Assembly (NCBI GenBank): GCA_964655525.1
Contig: CAZZNE010000014.1
Span: 1-64,000, forward strand
Direction: 5' to 3'
Length of the DNA: 64,000 nucleotides
From: DLAJ01 sp964655525
Lineage (GTDB): Bacteria > Bacillota > Clostridia > Lachnospirales > Lachnospiraceae
A program made the position numbers and the translations under genes. The notes beneath the pieces are model-generated. The model did not search any database and was not told the DNA's origin. It worked only from the letters and a program-made list of their open reading frames with translations. Within the stretch, counting starts at the first letter, position 1; every line of letters begins with the position of its first letter. Below, one piece after another: positions 9,723 through 17,257 of the stretch.

Positions 9723-10463
9723 ATGGCAGAGACAAAATTGAGGGAGAACGAAAGAATCGACGACCTGCAGCGAAGCGGCTTAAAGATCATTCAAAACAGC
9801 AAACGTTTCTGTTTCGGGATGGATGCGGTACTGCTTTCCGGCTTTGCGAGGGCAAAGCAGGGCGATCAGGTTCTGGATCTGGGGACGGGAACGGGGATTA
9901 TTCCGATCCTGCTTTCCGCAAAGACACAGGCAGAAAAGCTGACCGGCTTAGAGATTCAACAGGAAAGTGCCCAAATGGCGAGAAGAAGCGTCGCGATGAA
10001 TGCGCTGGAAGACCGCATTACGATTGTGACGGGGGACATTCGGGAGGCAAAAACCCTGTTCGGTGCGTCGGTGTTTGATGTTGTGACGAGCAATCCTCCC
10101 TATATGATCACTGATCACGGACTGAAAAATCCGACGGATGAAAAGACCATTGCACGCCACGAGGTTTTGTGTACGCTAAAGGATGTGATTTCACAGGCGG
10201 CGGCAGTCTTAAAGCCGGGCGGACATTTTTATCTGGTACACCGGCCGTTCCGCCTTGCTGAGATCATGACGCTGATGTGCGCATATCGGCTGGAACCGAA
10301 GCGAATGCGGCTGGTATATCCCTATGCGGACAAGGAGCCCGTGATGGTGCTTGTGGAGGGCGTACGGGGCGGAAATCCGCGGATGAACGTGGAGAAACCG
10401 CTCATCATTTATGATGAGCCGGGAGTTTACACCGAGGAGCTTCGCATAGATTATGGATATTGA
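9723..10463 (+). CDS. trmN6: tRNA1(Val) adenine(37)-N6-methyltransferase-like protein (YabB)
   Basis: Rossmann-fold methyltransferase of 246 residues. Motif I is VLDLGTGTGIIPILLSA and the catalytic motif is SNPPYMI, the N-P-P-Y signature of N6-adenine methylation. The N-terminal RSGLKIIQNSKRFCFGMDAVLLS is characteristic of the YfiC/YabB family. ATG 9723 is preferred over TTG 9717 because GGAAG is better spaced. Position between ricT and rsmI matches Bacillota synteny. The exact tRNA target in Gram-positives is inferred. Confidence 0.85.
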   Translation: MAETKLRENERIDDLQRSGLKIIQNSKRFCFGMDAVLLSGFARAKQGDQVLDLGTGTGIIPILLSAKTQAEKLTGLEIQQESAQMARRSVAMNALEDRITIVTGDIREAKTLFGASVFDVVTSNPPYMITDHGLKNPTDEKTIARHEVLCTLKDVISQAAAVLKPGGHFYLVHRPFRLAEIMTLMCAYRLEPKRMRLVYPYADKEPVMVLVEGVRGGNPRMNVEKPLIIYDEPGVYTEELRIDYGY

Positions 10464-10477
10464 TGGGGGATATGCGC

Positions 10478-11338
10478 ATGGCGGGAGTGTTATATTTATG
10501 TGCGACACCGATCGGCAATCTGGCGGATATGACGTTTCGTGTGATCGACACCTTAAAAGAAGCAGACCTCATCGCGGCTGAAGATACGCGTAACAGCTTA
10601 AAGCTCTTGACGCATTTTGATATTCATACACCGATGACAAGTTATCATGAATATAATAAGGTGGAGAAGGCGCAGGCATTGATCGCGCAGTTAAAAGAAG
10701 GAAAGAATATTGCGCTCATCACCGATGCGGGAACGCCCGCGATCTCCGATCCGGGAGAAGTGCTTGTCGCGATGTGCCAAAAGGAGCAGATCACGGTGAC
10801 GAGCCTTCCGGGAGCGGCGGCCTGCATCACGGCGCTTACATTGTCCGGACTCTCGACAAGGCGCTTTTGTTTTGAAGGGTTTCTGCCGTCGGATACAAAA
10901 CCGCGGAAAGAGATTCTTGAGTCGCTCTCCAATGAGAGCCGCACCATGATTCTTTACGAGGCGCCGCATCATTTGAAAAAAACGCTGTGCGAGCTGTACG
11001 ATTACTTGGGAGAGCGCAGGATTACCATCTGCCGGGAATTGACAAAGCGGTTTGAGACGGTTCTGCCGACGACGTTTTCGGAGGCGCTTGCGCGCTATGA
11101 GAGCGAGGAGCCGCGGGGAGAATATGTTCTTGTCATAGAGGGTAAGAGCCTTGCTGAGCAGAAAAACGAACGGCAGGAGGAATACCGCAAAAGATCGGTC
11201 GAGGAACATATGCGTTTTTATGAGGAGCAGGGCATCACGCATAAGGAAGCGATGAAGCGTGTCGCAGCGGACAGGGGCGTTACCAAACGCGAAATCTATG
11301 CTTATTTATTGGATCATAAGGCGGAAAGTGAAAATTGA
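10478..11338 (+). CDS. rsmI: 16S rRNA 2'-O-ribose C1402 methyltransferase
   Basis: SAM-dependent tetrapyrrole-methylase-fold enzyme that methylates the ribose of C1402 in 16S rRNA. Motifs are LYLCATPIGNLADMT at the start, AAEDTRNS, ITDAGTPAISDPG, and the C-terminal part with REIYAYLL. Three ATG and one TTG codons lie in frame; ATG 10478 has the best spacing (7 nt) from GGGGGA and gives the typical N-terminus (286 residues). It is the last gene of the housekeeping cluster, followed by a large hairpin. Confidence 0.93.
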   Translation: MAGVLYLCATPIGNLADMTFRVIDTLKEADLIAAEDTRNSLKLLTHFDIHTPMTSYHEYNKVEKAQALIAQLKEGKNIALITDAGTPAISDPGEVLVAMCQKEQITVTSLPGAAACITALTLSGLSTRRFCFEGFLPSDTKPRKEILESLSNESRTMILYEAPHHLKKTLCELYDYLGERRITICRELTKRFETVLPTTFSEALARYESEEPRGEYVLVIEGKSLAEQKNERQEEYRKRSVEEHMRFYEEQGITHKEAMKRVAADRGVTKREIYAYLLDHKAESEN

Positions 11339-11340
11339 TA

Positions 11341-11376
11341 GTTGCGATGAGCGGTCTTTAGACCGTGAATCGTAAC
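11341..11376 (+). terminator. hairpin after rsmI
   Basis: GTTGCGAT pairs with ATCGTAAC (one G-T), and within it CGGTCT pairs with AGACCG, giving a long stem with a two-base loop. The following bases are A/T-rich but lack a clear T-run, so termination strength is uncertain; it may also protect the 3' end. Confidence 0.5.
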
Positions 11377-11405
11377 AATTTATAAAAGATTCGTGTAAAT
11401 GTGTA

Positions 11406-11434
11406 TTGCAATCCGCAGAGAAATTATGTATAAA
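11406..11434 (+). promoter_or_regulatory. promoter of acpP-fabZ
   Basis: TTGCAA (11406-11411) and TATAAA (11429-11434) are separated by exactly 17 bases. A second -10-like TATAAT occurs at 11448-11453 without an evident -35. The start of acpP is 75 nt downstream. I found no FapR-like or FabT-like palindrome here. Confidence 0.6.
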
Positions 11435-11508
11435 TATATCGTAGCCGTATAATTTACCAGAATATGGGTGCGGTGTGTAATAAAAAAGAACAAAAAGGAG
11501 AATTAGCT

Positions 11509-11742
11509 ATGTTGGAGAGAGTAAAAGAGATTATTGCAGAACAGTTGAATGTTGATGCGTCCGAAATTACGGAGGAGTCCAGCTTTAAGGATGATCTTGG
11601 CGCGGATTCCCTTGATCTGTTTGAGTTGGTTATGGCTTTTGAGGAAGAATATGAGATCGAGATTCCGGCAGAGGATCTGGAGAAGATCACAACAGTCGGC
11701 GCGGTGATCGAGTATATGAAGAGCAAGGGCGTTGAGGCATAA
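11509..11742 (+). CDS. acpP: acyl carrier protein
   Basis: The 77-residue acidic protein contains GADSLDLFELVM; S34 is the site for the 4'-phosphopantetheine arm that carries growing fatty acyl chains. ATG 11509 follows AAAAAGGAG at the right distance. Next, 2 nt downstream, comes fabZ, so this looks like a small stand-alone fatty acid synthesis operon; no other fab gene is visible nearby. Confidence 0.95.
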   Translation: MLERVKEIIAEQLNVDASEITEESSFKDDLGADSLDLFELVMAFEEEYEIEIPAEDLEKITTVGAVIEYMKSKGVEA

Positions 11743-11744
11743 GC

Positions 11745-12164
11745 ATGACGACAAAAGAGATCATGGAGATCATTCCGCACAGGCAGCCGTTTCTGCTCAT
11801 TGACACGATCGAGGAGCTTGAGCCGGGTGTGCGTGCGGTCGGAAAGAAATGTGTGAGCTATAATGAGCCGTATTTTGCGGGGCATTTTCCGACGGAGCCG
11901 GTGATGCCCGGCGTGCTGATCATTGAAGCGCTTGCGCAGGTCGGCGCGGTGGCGATCTTAAGCCTTGAGGAGAACAAGGGAAAGACGGCGTATTTTGCGG
12001 CGATCAACCGTGCGAAGTTCAAGGGAAAGGTCACGCCGGGAGATGTGCTGACGCTGGAAATCGCACTGACAAAGATCAAAGGACCGATGGGAATCGGAGA
12101 AGCGAAAGCAACGGTCGATGGGAAGCTGGTCGCAAGCGCGGAGCTGACCTTTGCGATTGGATAA
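11745..12164 (+). CDS. fabZ: 3-hydroxyacyl-[ACP] dehydratase
   Basis: Hot-dog fold dehydratase of 139 residues that removes water from 3-hydroxyacyl-ACP in fatty acid elongation. Catalytic residues are H47 in AGHFPTEPVMPG and E61 in LIIEALAQ. The N-terminal IMEIIPHRQPFLLID is a family signature. It starts 2 nt after acpP and is probably translated from the same message. The sequence does not show whether it also isomerises (FabA/FabN-like activity). Confidence 0.95.
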   Translation: MTTKEIMEIIPHRQPFLLIDTIEELEPGVRAVGKKCVSYNEPYFAGHFPTEPVMPGVLIIEALAQVGAVAILSLEENKGKTAYFAAINRAKFKGKVTPGDVLTLEIALTKIKGPMGIGEAKATVDGKLVASAELTFAIG

Positions 12165-12174
12165 TGGGTTAGAA

Positions 12175-12202
12175 ATGCGTCGCTGAAAGAATAGCGAGGC
12201 AT
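12175..12202 (+). other. hairpin between fabZ and rubrerythrin
   Basis: ATGC-TCGCT pairs with AGCGA-GCAT around an 8-base loop, with one G opposite G. No T-run follows, so it is not a classical terminator; it may stabilise the acpP-fabZ message. No convincing promoter for the next gene is visible. Confidence 0.4.
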
Positions 12203-12241
12203 ATCCGTGATCGTGAACGAGCGGGAATGGAGGTTAATAGG

Positions 12242-12778
12242 ATGCCGGAATTAAAAGGTTCTAAAACAGAAGCAAACTTGAAGACTGCATTTGCAGGAGA
12301 ATCACAGGCAAGAAATAAATACAGTTATTTCGCGTCCAAGGCAAAGAAGGACGGCTATGAGCAGATTGCCGCGATCTTCGAGGAGACGGCTGCGAATGAA
12401 AAAGAGCATGCCAAGATGTGGTTTAAGCTGTTGGGCGGTATCGGAAGCACACCGGAAAACTTAAAGGCGGCAGCAGAGGGTGAGAATTTTGAATGGACCG
12501 ATATGTATGACCGCTTTGCAAAGGAAGCGCGCGAGGAAGGTTTCGAGGATATCGCAAAGCAGTTTGAGGGCGTGGGAGCGATCGAGAAGGAGCATGAGGA
12601 GCGTTACCGCAAGCTTCTGGTTAATCTTGAGAGTGAGACAGTATTTTCCAAGGACGGTATGGTTATTTGGCAGTGCCGTAACTGCGGACATATCTGTGTC
12701 GGAAAGAAGGCGCCTGAGGTGTGTCCGGTCTGTGCGCATCCGCAGGCCTATTTCCAGTTAAAAGAAGAAAATTATTAA
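12242..12778 (+). CDS. rbr: rubrerythrin
   Basis: Non-haem di-iron peroxidase used by anaerobes to detoxify hydrogen peroxide. The 178-residue protein has the ferritin-like four-helix part with E-x-x-A-R-N-K-Y (SQARNKYSYFA) and the matching EKEHAKMW and EKEHEERY motifs. A C-terminal rubredoxin-like FeS4 domain follows, with two C-x-x-C pairs (CRNC and CPVC). ATG 12242 has GGAGG upstream; an in-frame ATG 15 nt earlier has none. Confidence 0.96.
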   Translation: MPELKGSKTEANLKTAFAGESQARNKYSYFASKAKKDGYEQIAAIFEETAANEKEHAKMWFKLLGGIGSTPENLKAAAEGENFEWTDMYDRFAKEAREEGFEDIAKQFEGVGAIEKEHEERYRKLLVNLESETVFSKDGMVIWQCRNCGHICVGKKAPEVCPVCAHPQAYFQLKEENY

Positions 12779-12797
12779 TGATCAGTGAGGAACGTGT

Positions 12798-13508
12798 TCA
12801 AATGAATAGATCCTTCTTTCGTTCGTCACTATTTTTCAGGAAGACGGTGAGCTTATTCTGCATGTCTACGGAGGCGAGCAGAACATCGCGGACGCTATCT
12901 GCGCCCTGCGCCTTTAGCTGACGGTGAAGCCAAGTTTCGTCTTTTCCTGTGTGAAGAAGATTTTTCTGCATGATATGACCGTCAATGACAACATTGGCGG
13001 TCATTGTTTCCTGTTCGGGGGAAAGTTTAACATCGGCAGCGGTGAGCGGCCGTTCCGTGGAGAGCGGCAGGAAGCTGATCCGACCGTCCGCTTCCAAGAC
13101 GGCGCTTTGCAGCTTGGAGACATCGAAATAGCCCGCTACGCGGCATTGCGTGAGAAACTCGTTAATGTCGATCTTTGCTTTTCTCAGATTCTTTTCATAG
13201 ATACTTCCATTGTTTAACAGGATAACTGGACGTCCGACAATAAAGCGCCTGAGCTTGATGGATTTCATGGACAGGAACGACAGCAGGACGGCAAACAGCG
13301 CATAGACTGTCATGGCGACGACGCCATGCAGCGGATTTTCGTCTAACGCGGTTGCCATTTCCGCGGCGATCGAACCGATCGTGATGCCGTTGATGTAGTC
13401 AAACATGCTCATCTGGCTCATCTGACGGTAGCCCATGAGCTTTGTCAAAATAAAGAGCGTGACGATGGAAGCAATGGAAAGAATAACAATCTGTAACAAG
13501 TCAGGCAT
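12798..13508 (-). CDS. DUF421 membrane protein (YetF family)
   Basis: The 236-residue protein has three membrane helices in its first 80 residues (ILSIASIVTLFILTKLMG; IGSIAAEMA; LHGVVAMTVYALFAVLLSFLSM) and then a soluble region containing GRPVILLNNG and LTQCRVAGYFDVSKLQ, both typical of YetF/DUF421. Some homologues are spore or cell-envelope proteins; the biochemical role is unknown. AAAAGGAG precedes ATG. It is divergent from the sigma factor gene across a 187-bp interval. Confidence 0.88.
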   Translation of the reverse strand: MPDLLQIVILSIASIVTLFILTKLMGYRQMSQMSMFDYINGITIGSIAAEMATALDENPLHGVVAMTVYALFAVLLSFLSMKSIKLRRFIVGRPVILLNNGSIYEKNLRKAKIDINEFLTQCRVAGYFDVSKLQSAVLEADGRISFLPLSTERPLTAADVKLSPEQETMTANVVIDGHIMQKNLLHTGKDETWLHRQLKAQGADSVRDVLLASVDMQNKLTVFLKNSDERKKDLFI

Positions 13509-13583
13509 AAGGGAATCTCCTTTTATGATCTATTTCATTTGCAGACTTAAGCTGCATATAAAATTAAGTTTGATACGCCGTAC

Positions 13584-13609
13584 TAGCATGTGCAGACATG
13601 CTTTTTTTA
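13584..13609 (+). terminator. isolated terminator-like hairpin
   Basis: AGCATGT-GCAG-ACATGCT is followed by seven T. On the plus strand it looks like an intrinsic terminator, yet it stands between two divergent genes with no plus-strand gene just upstream. It may end a short RNA from this interval or shield the sigma gene from read-through. Confidence 0.5.
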
Positions 13610-13624
13610 TGCAAACAAATTCAA

Positions 13625-13654
13625 AGACTAACTTTTGAGAAAAATGCGTAGTCT
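13625..13654 (+). promoter_or_regulatory. possible ECF-type autoregulated promoter
   Basis: AACTTTT (about 13630-13636) and GCGTAGTCTA (about 13646-13655) resemble, loosely, the AAC and CGT cores of ECF promoters, and AGACTA/TAGTCT at the edges form an inverted repeat. The sigma factor start lies 42 nt downstream. Proposed because ECF sigma genes often transcribe themselves; weakly supported. Confidence 0.3.
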
Positions 13655-13695
13655 AACAGATGTTAAGCAGCTTACAGGAAATACAGGAGCGAATT

Positions 13696-14223
13696 ATGAC
13701 GAAAATCTATGAGGAATTGACAAGGTGTATCACAGAAAATCAAAATCGGTATTATCGCCTGGCATACAGTTATGTAAAAGAAGAGCAGGCGGCGTTAGAT
13801 GTGGTGCAGAATGCGGTGCTGAAGGCGCTGGAGCATGTGCAGGATCTACGTAACAGCGCGTATATGGGAACATGGCTTTACCGTATTGTCATGAACGAGA
13901 GCATCAGTTATCTGCGCAGGAACGCAAGGGAGATGCCATGCGAGGAGCAGACTTTAAGCGGTGCGGCGCAGGAAGGACGGCTTGAGGGGGATGCGCAGTA
14001 TGGGAATCCGGAAAAAATTTTAACACAGAAACCGGAGGAACTATATGCGGCGATTCTTTCTCTGCCGGAGGGTATGCAGACGGTCATCAAGCTTTACTAT
14101 TTTGAGGAACTGACGATGCCGGAGATCGCGGCGATCACGGGTGTCAACTTAAGCACGGTCAAGTACAGATTATACCAGGGCTTGCAAAAGCTGAAGCTCA
14201 CAATGAAGGAGGGCGTCGCATGA
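13696..14223 (+). CDS. ECF-type RNA polymerase sigma factor (SigV-like)
   Basis: The 175-residue protein has sigma70 region 2 (YYRLAYSYVKEEQAALDVVQNAVLKAL, including the DVVQ core) and region 4 (TVIKLYYFEELTMPEIAAITGVNLSTVKYRL helix-turn-helix). ATG 13696 follows AGGAGCG. The next gene overlaps it by ATGA and is an RsiV-type anti-sigma factor, so this is a cell-envelope stress sigma, possibly of the SigV/lysozyme-response kind. That assignment rests on the partner rather than on sigma sequence alone. Confidence 0.9.
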   Translation: MTKIYEELTRCITENQNRYYRLAYSYVKEEQAALDVVQNAVLKALEHVQDLRNSAYMGTWLYRIVMNESISYLRRNAREMPCEEQTLSGAAQEGRLEGDAQYGNPEKILTQKPEELYAAILSLPEGMQTVIKLYYFEELTMPEIAAITGVNLSTVKYRLYQGLQKLKLTMKEGVA

Positions 14224-15281
14224 GGGAGTTGTTGACGGAGCAGGAGGAAGAAATGTTGAAGCATATGATGATGTCGGAGGATGAGATCGATCTGCGCGGT
14301 GCAGCGCAATATTATCGGAGCATTCCGATTCCCGAACGTTTACAGGACATGGTTGCGGAGACGATTGAACGGCATGCAAAAAAAGAAGGGGAGCAGAGGG
14401 GAAAAAAGCGGCGTAAAAAAAGTATCGTGGTTACCTTACGCACCGTCGGTGCGCTTGCCGCTGCGGTCGTGCTTTTTATGATCCCACTAAATGTGAGCGA
14501 GGCGTTTGCCAAGCAGATGCAGGATATTCCTGTGTTAGGAGCCTTTGCGAAGGTATTGACACTCCGTTCCTATTCTTATACGGAAAATGATGTGAATGTA
14601 AATATTCAGGTACCGGAGATCACGATTTCAGACGCCGGAGAGGGTGCGGATATTTCCGGTGGGAGCGATGTGGCAGCAGGAGGAGCGGAAGATGAACCGG
14701 AAAACAACGGGGCATCCGACGCGGAATGGATCGCGGATGTGAATGCGGAAATCCTGCAGATTGTAGAAGGCTATGAAGCGGCTGCAAAGCAGCGCTTTGA
14801 GGAGTATAAGGAAGCCTTTTTTGCGACCGGTGGAACTGAGGAAGAGTGGGGCGGAAGAACCTGCGACGTGGATGTGGAGTATACGGTGACCTATCAGGAG
14901 GGAACGCGGCTTTCGCTCGTGCTGACGACGACGGAATCCTGGGCCGCCGTATATGCGCAGCGCTATTATTATAATCTGGATGTGCAGACCGGTAAGACGC
15001 TCACGCTGGAGGATATGCTTGGCACTGACTGGAAAGAGATTTGCAATGAGAGCATTGTGGATGAGATTGAACGCCGGATTGCTGAGGAAGAGGATATGAT
15101 GTACTGGGGCTTCACCCAAGGAGATGAGTATATCGACGATATAGAGGGTTTCCAAAGTGTCAGTGAGCAGACGAGTTTTTATATCAACGAGAGAGGAAAT
15201 GTTGTTGTTTGCTTTGACAAGTATGAGATCGCGCCGGGCTATATGGGTATGCAGGAATTTGAGATCATGGATGCAGATTAA
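14220..15281 (+). CDS. rsiV: membrane anti-sigma factor, RsiV-like (DUF4179/DUF3298)
   Basis: This 353-residue protein has a cytoplasmic N-terminus (about 1-62) that would bind the sigma factor, one membrane helix (about 65-85), and a large outer part. The segment just outside the membrane (FAKQMQDIPVLGAFAKVLT) is the typical DUF4179 motif, and the C-terminal 150 residues match DUF3298, the lysozyme-sensing domain of RsiV. A low-complexity Gly/Ala/Glu linker lies at about 140-170. It overlaps the sigma gene by 4 nt, implying coupled, stoichiometric synthesis. Release would need regulated proteolysis (family knowledge). Confidence 0.88.
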   Translation: MRELLTEQEEEMLKHMMMSEDEIDLRGAAQYYRSIPIPERLQDMVAETIERHAKKEGEQRGKKRRKKSIVVTLRTVGALAAAVVLFMIPLNVSEAFAKQMQDIPVLGAFAKVLTLRSYSYTENDVNVNIQVPEITISDAGEGADISGGSDVAAGGAEDEPENNGASDAEWIADVNAEILQIVEGYEAAAKQRFEEYKEAFFATGGTEEEWGGRTCDVDVEYTVTYQEGTRLSLVLTTTESWAAVYAQRYYYNLDVQTGKTLTLEDMLGTDWKEICNESIVDEIERRIAEEEDMMYWGFTQGDEYIDDIEGFQSVSEQTSFYINERGNVVVCFDKYEIAPGYMGMQEFEIMDAD

Positions 15282-15295
15282 GGGGGTTACATGTA

Positions 15296-15336
15296 AAAAG
15301 GCATGTACCGGCGAAAGGCCGGTACGTGTCTTTTTA
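15296..15336 (+). terminator. Rho-independent terminator of the sigma/anti-sigma operon
   Basis: GTACCGGC and GCCGGTAC form a perfect GC-rich stem with loop GAAAG, extended by A/T pairs and followed by a T-run at 15330-15335. Confidence 0.92.
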
Positions 15337-15401
15337 CGTTTCAGTAGCTTTCCCTGTGCGAAAAGAACAGGGTTTGCTGTATGGCAAATTTTTCCATATG
15401 A

Positions 15402-15432
15402 ATAAAAGTTATCTATATCAGATAACTTTTAT
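15402..15432 (+). promoter_or_regulatory. perfect inverted repeat upstream of the XRE gene
   Basis: Arms ATAAAAGTTATCT (15402-15414) and AGATAACTTTTAT (15420-15432) are perfect 13-bp complements around ATATC. No T-run follows. The place, just upstream of the -35 box of the XRE operon, suits an operator or transcription-factor site. Confidence 0.55.
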
Positions 15433-15443
15433 GGAAAGTAAGC

Positions 15444-15511
15444 TTGACATTTTTACTCCAAGGCGTTATATTGATGACATGGAAAGTATACTTTACATAT
15501 CATCAATATAA
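15444..15511 (+). promoter_or_regulatory. promoter and operator of the XRE-membrane protein operon
   Basis: TTGACA (15444-15449), 17 bases, TATATT (15467-15472) make a near-consensus promoter. A perfect 12-bp inverted repeat, TTATATTGATGA (15466-15477) and TCATCAATATAA (15500-15511), overlaps the -10 box. Between its arms lies the palindrome AAAGTATACTTT (about 15483-15494). This suggests autorepression by the encoded XRE protein. Confidence 0.65.
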
Positions 15512-15533
15512 CATATCAGGAGGTGAGATATAC

Positions 15534-15737
15534 ATGAAGAATCGGCTTGAAGAGCTGCGGAAGCAGCGGGGAATCAAGCAGGAAGATTTAGCGGGTGCGT
15601 TGGAAGTATCCCGGCAGACGATCGGTTCTTTAGAGAATGGCCGGTATAATCCGTCGATTCAACTGGCGTTCAAAATTGCAAGATATTTTCATATGACTAT
15701 TGAAGAAATTTTTATTTATGAGGAGGAAGAACAATGA
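15534..15737 (+). CDS. small XRE-family transcriptional regulator
   Basis: The 67-residue protein is essentially a lone Cro/cI helix-turn-helix (residues 5-60): LRKQRGIKQEDLAGALEVSRQTIGSLENG. It resembles the YozG-type regulators that pair with a small membrane protein. ATG 15534 follows TCAGGAGGTGAG. It overlaps the next gene by 4 nt (ATGA). The strong palindromes over its promoter suggest that it represses its own operon. Confidence 0.9.
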   Translation: MKNRLEELRKQRGIKQEDLAGALEVSRQTIGSLENGRYNPSIQLAFKIARYFHMTIEEIFIYEEEEQ

Positions 15738-16165
15738 AGCAAAAAAAGTCAGGATACGTAATTGCCATAATAGGGGTTCTGTTACTGATAAGCGGTCTCT
15801 ATTTAGTGAAAACCATCAGTAATCCGCAAGGGATCATGTTAACATTGCCATATGTCTGTATCGGGGTAGGTTGCGGCTTATTTGGTCACGGCATGGGAAG
15901 CATCATTTCGCAGAGAGCGATGCAGAGCGATCCGCAAATGCAGAAGCGGATGAAAATTGAACAAAATGATGAGCGTAATATTGCCATCGCAGATCGGGCG
16001 AAAGGAAAAGCGTTTGAAATGATGACGCTCGTATTTGGCATGTTGATGCTTGTGTTTACACTGATGGGTGTTGATATGATCGCAATATTACTTTTGGTTT
16101 TTGCATACCTTTTTGTCCATGGATATGCTATTTATTGCAGATGTAAATATGAGAAGGAGATGTAG
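15734..16165 (+). CDS. small integral membrane protein cotranscribed with XRE regulator
   Basis: This 143-residue protein has four hydrophobic stretches in two pairs (about 8-25, 33-50 and about 98-115, 117-135). Between the pairs is a charged region containing RMKIEQNDERNIAIADRAKGKAFE, a pattern I recognise from YozG-partner and other clostridial two-pair membrane proteins, often labelled DUF2178-like. No function is known. The ATGA overlap with the XRE gene implies coupled translation; the pair might sense a membrane condition (inference). Confidence 0.7.
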   Translation: MKQKKSGYVIAIIGVLLLISGLYLVKTISNPQGIMLTLPYVCIGVGCGLFGHGMGSIISQRAMQSDPQMQKRMKIEQNDERNIAIADRAKGKAFEMMTLVFGMLMLVFTLMGVDMIAILLLVFAYLFVHGYAIYCRCKYEKEM

Positions 16166-16240
16166 GTTATTAAATAGGAACCCCGCTTTCCTTTTATAAC
16201 ATCAAAAAACTGCGTAAAGTATGTTTTGTTGTGTTGGATG

Positions 16241-17107
16241 CTATTTAAATCCCAGTAGATGTTTTTCCATGCTGTCAAGCAGGTCATGGGAACCATCCTC
16301 TATATGGGAAAGGTATGTGACGATCAGGTTTTGTTCAGGCAGAATGTAGCATTTTTGTTTCCATTTGCCGTTGATGCTGAAGCCGTCGCGGTATTTCCAT
16401 ATAAAGTAGCCGTATCCGCCCTCGCGGTTCATTTGCTGGATAGAGGTTGCTTTTTTTACATATTCTTCGGAGACGATTCTGTTTCCTTCATAAACGCCGC
16501 CGTGATAAAGTAGTAAACCGACCCGGCTTAAATCGTGGACGGACAGCTCCATGCCGGAGGCACCGTAAAAATAGCCGTCGGGGCACCGCTGATAAACCGG
16601 ATCTATTATATGTAACGGAATGAGAAGATGATGGTTCAGATAAGCAAATAAATCTTCCGAAACCGCATGCGTTAAGGCAACGCCGACTAAATAGGCGGGA
16701 ATGTTGCTATAGTTAAAAATGCGTGACGAGGTATCTTTGATCGGGCAGGAGAGAGAGTAGGTCAAATAGCTCTCTCCTTCCGGTTGAAGAGGAAACCCGT
16801 CCACCGACATGGTTAATAACCGCTTTATCGTAATATCCTGAAATGCCGCAATCTGTTTTCCGGGTATTTGTTTTGTTACTTCTGTCGGAAGATAGGCAAG
16901 GAGGGGCTTTTCGATATCAAATTTTCCCTGATCCTGTGCAATACCGACTGCGATCGAGAGGATCGTTTTCGTAGCGGAGTAAATCGGAAATCGGGAGCCG
17001 CGCGTATTGCCGTATTCATGAATGAGCTGACCGGATTCATAGACTTCCACTCCGAATACGTTCCATTGGTTCTGTTTGATGTCAGTTACAAATGCGTCAA
17101 AATCCAT
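16241..17107 (-). CDS. serine hydrolase of the beta-lactamase class C fold
   Basis: The 288-residue protein has the penicillin-binding/esterase signature S44-A-T-K47 (YSATKTILSIAVG) and the second motif Y133-S-N135. There is no signal peptide, so it appears cytoplasmic. Members of this family include esterases, D-aminopeptidases and peptidoglycan hydrolases; true beta-lactamase activity is not indicated. The third motif is not clear to me. It is a single gene on the minus strand, with its start 115 nt from the promoter of mgtE on the other strand. Confidence 0.82.
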   Translation of the reverse strand: MDFDAFVTDIKQNQWNVFGVEVYESGQLIHEYGNTRGSRFPIYSATKTILSIAVGIAQDQGKFDIEKPLLAYLPTEVTKQIPGKQIAAFQDITIKRLLTMSVDGFPLQPEGESYLTYSLSCPIKDTSSRIFNYSNIPAYLVGVALTHAVSEDLFAYLNHHLLIPLHIIDPVYQRCPDGYFYGASGMELSVHDLSRVGLLLYHGGVYEGNRIVSEEYVKKATSIQQMNREGGYGYFIWKYRDGFSINGKWKQKCYILPEQNLIVTYLSHIEDGSHDLLDSMEKHLLGFK

Positions 17108-17221
17108 GTGCCTGCCTCCTTCGTGCTGCCTCGGATCTATTTAAGAATGAACTTCGTCAAAAGGAATTGCGATAGCAACACCGTTATTTTATCACAGGTA
17201 AGAATGAAATGCCATTTTTTG

Positions 17222-17251
17222 TTGACAACATTCCCGGCGGAGACGTATACT
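17222..17251 (+). promoter_or_regulatory. promoter of mgtE
   Basis: TTGACA (17222-17227), 18 bases, TATACT (17246-17251). The predicted transcript start near 17258 leaves a leader of about 270 nt before the mgtE start codon. Confidence 0.7.
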
Positions 17252-17257
17252 TTAGAA

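Noticed and set aside
16241..17107. Class C beta-lactamase resistance gene
   Set aside because: No signal peptide and only S-x-x-K and Y-x-N of the general serine hydrolase family are seen; resistance cannot be claimed.
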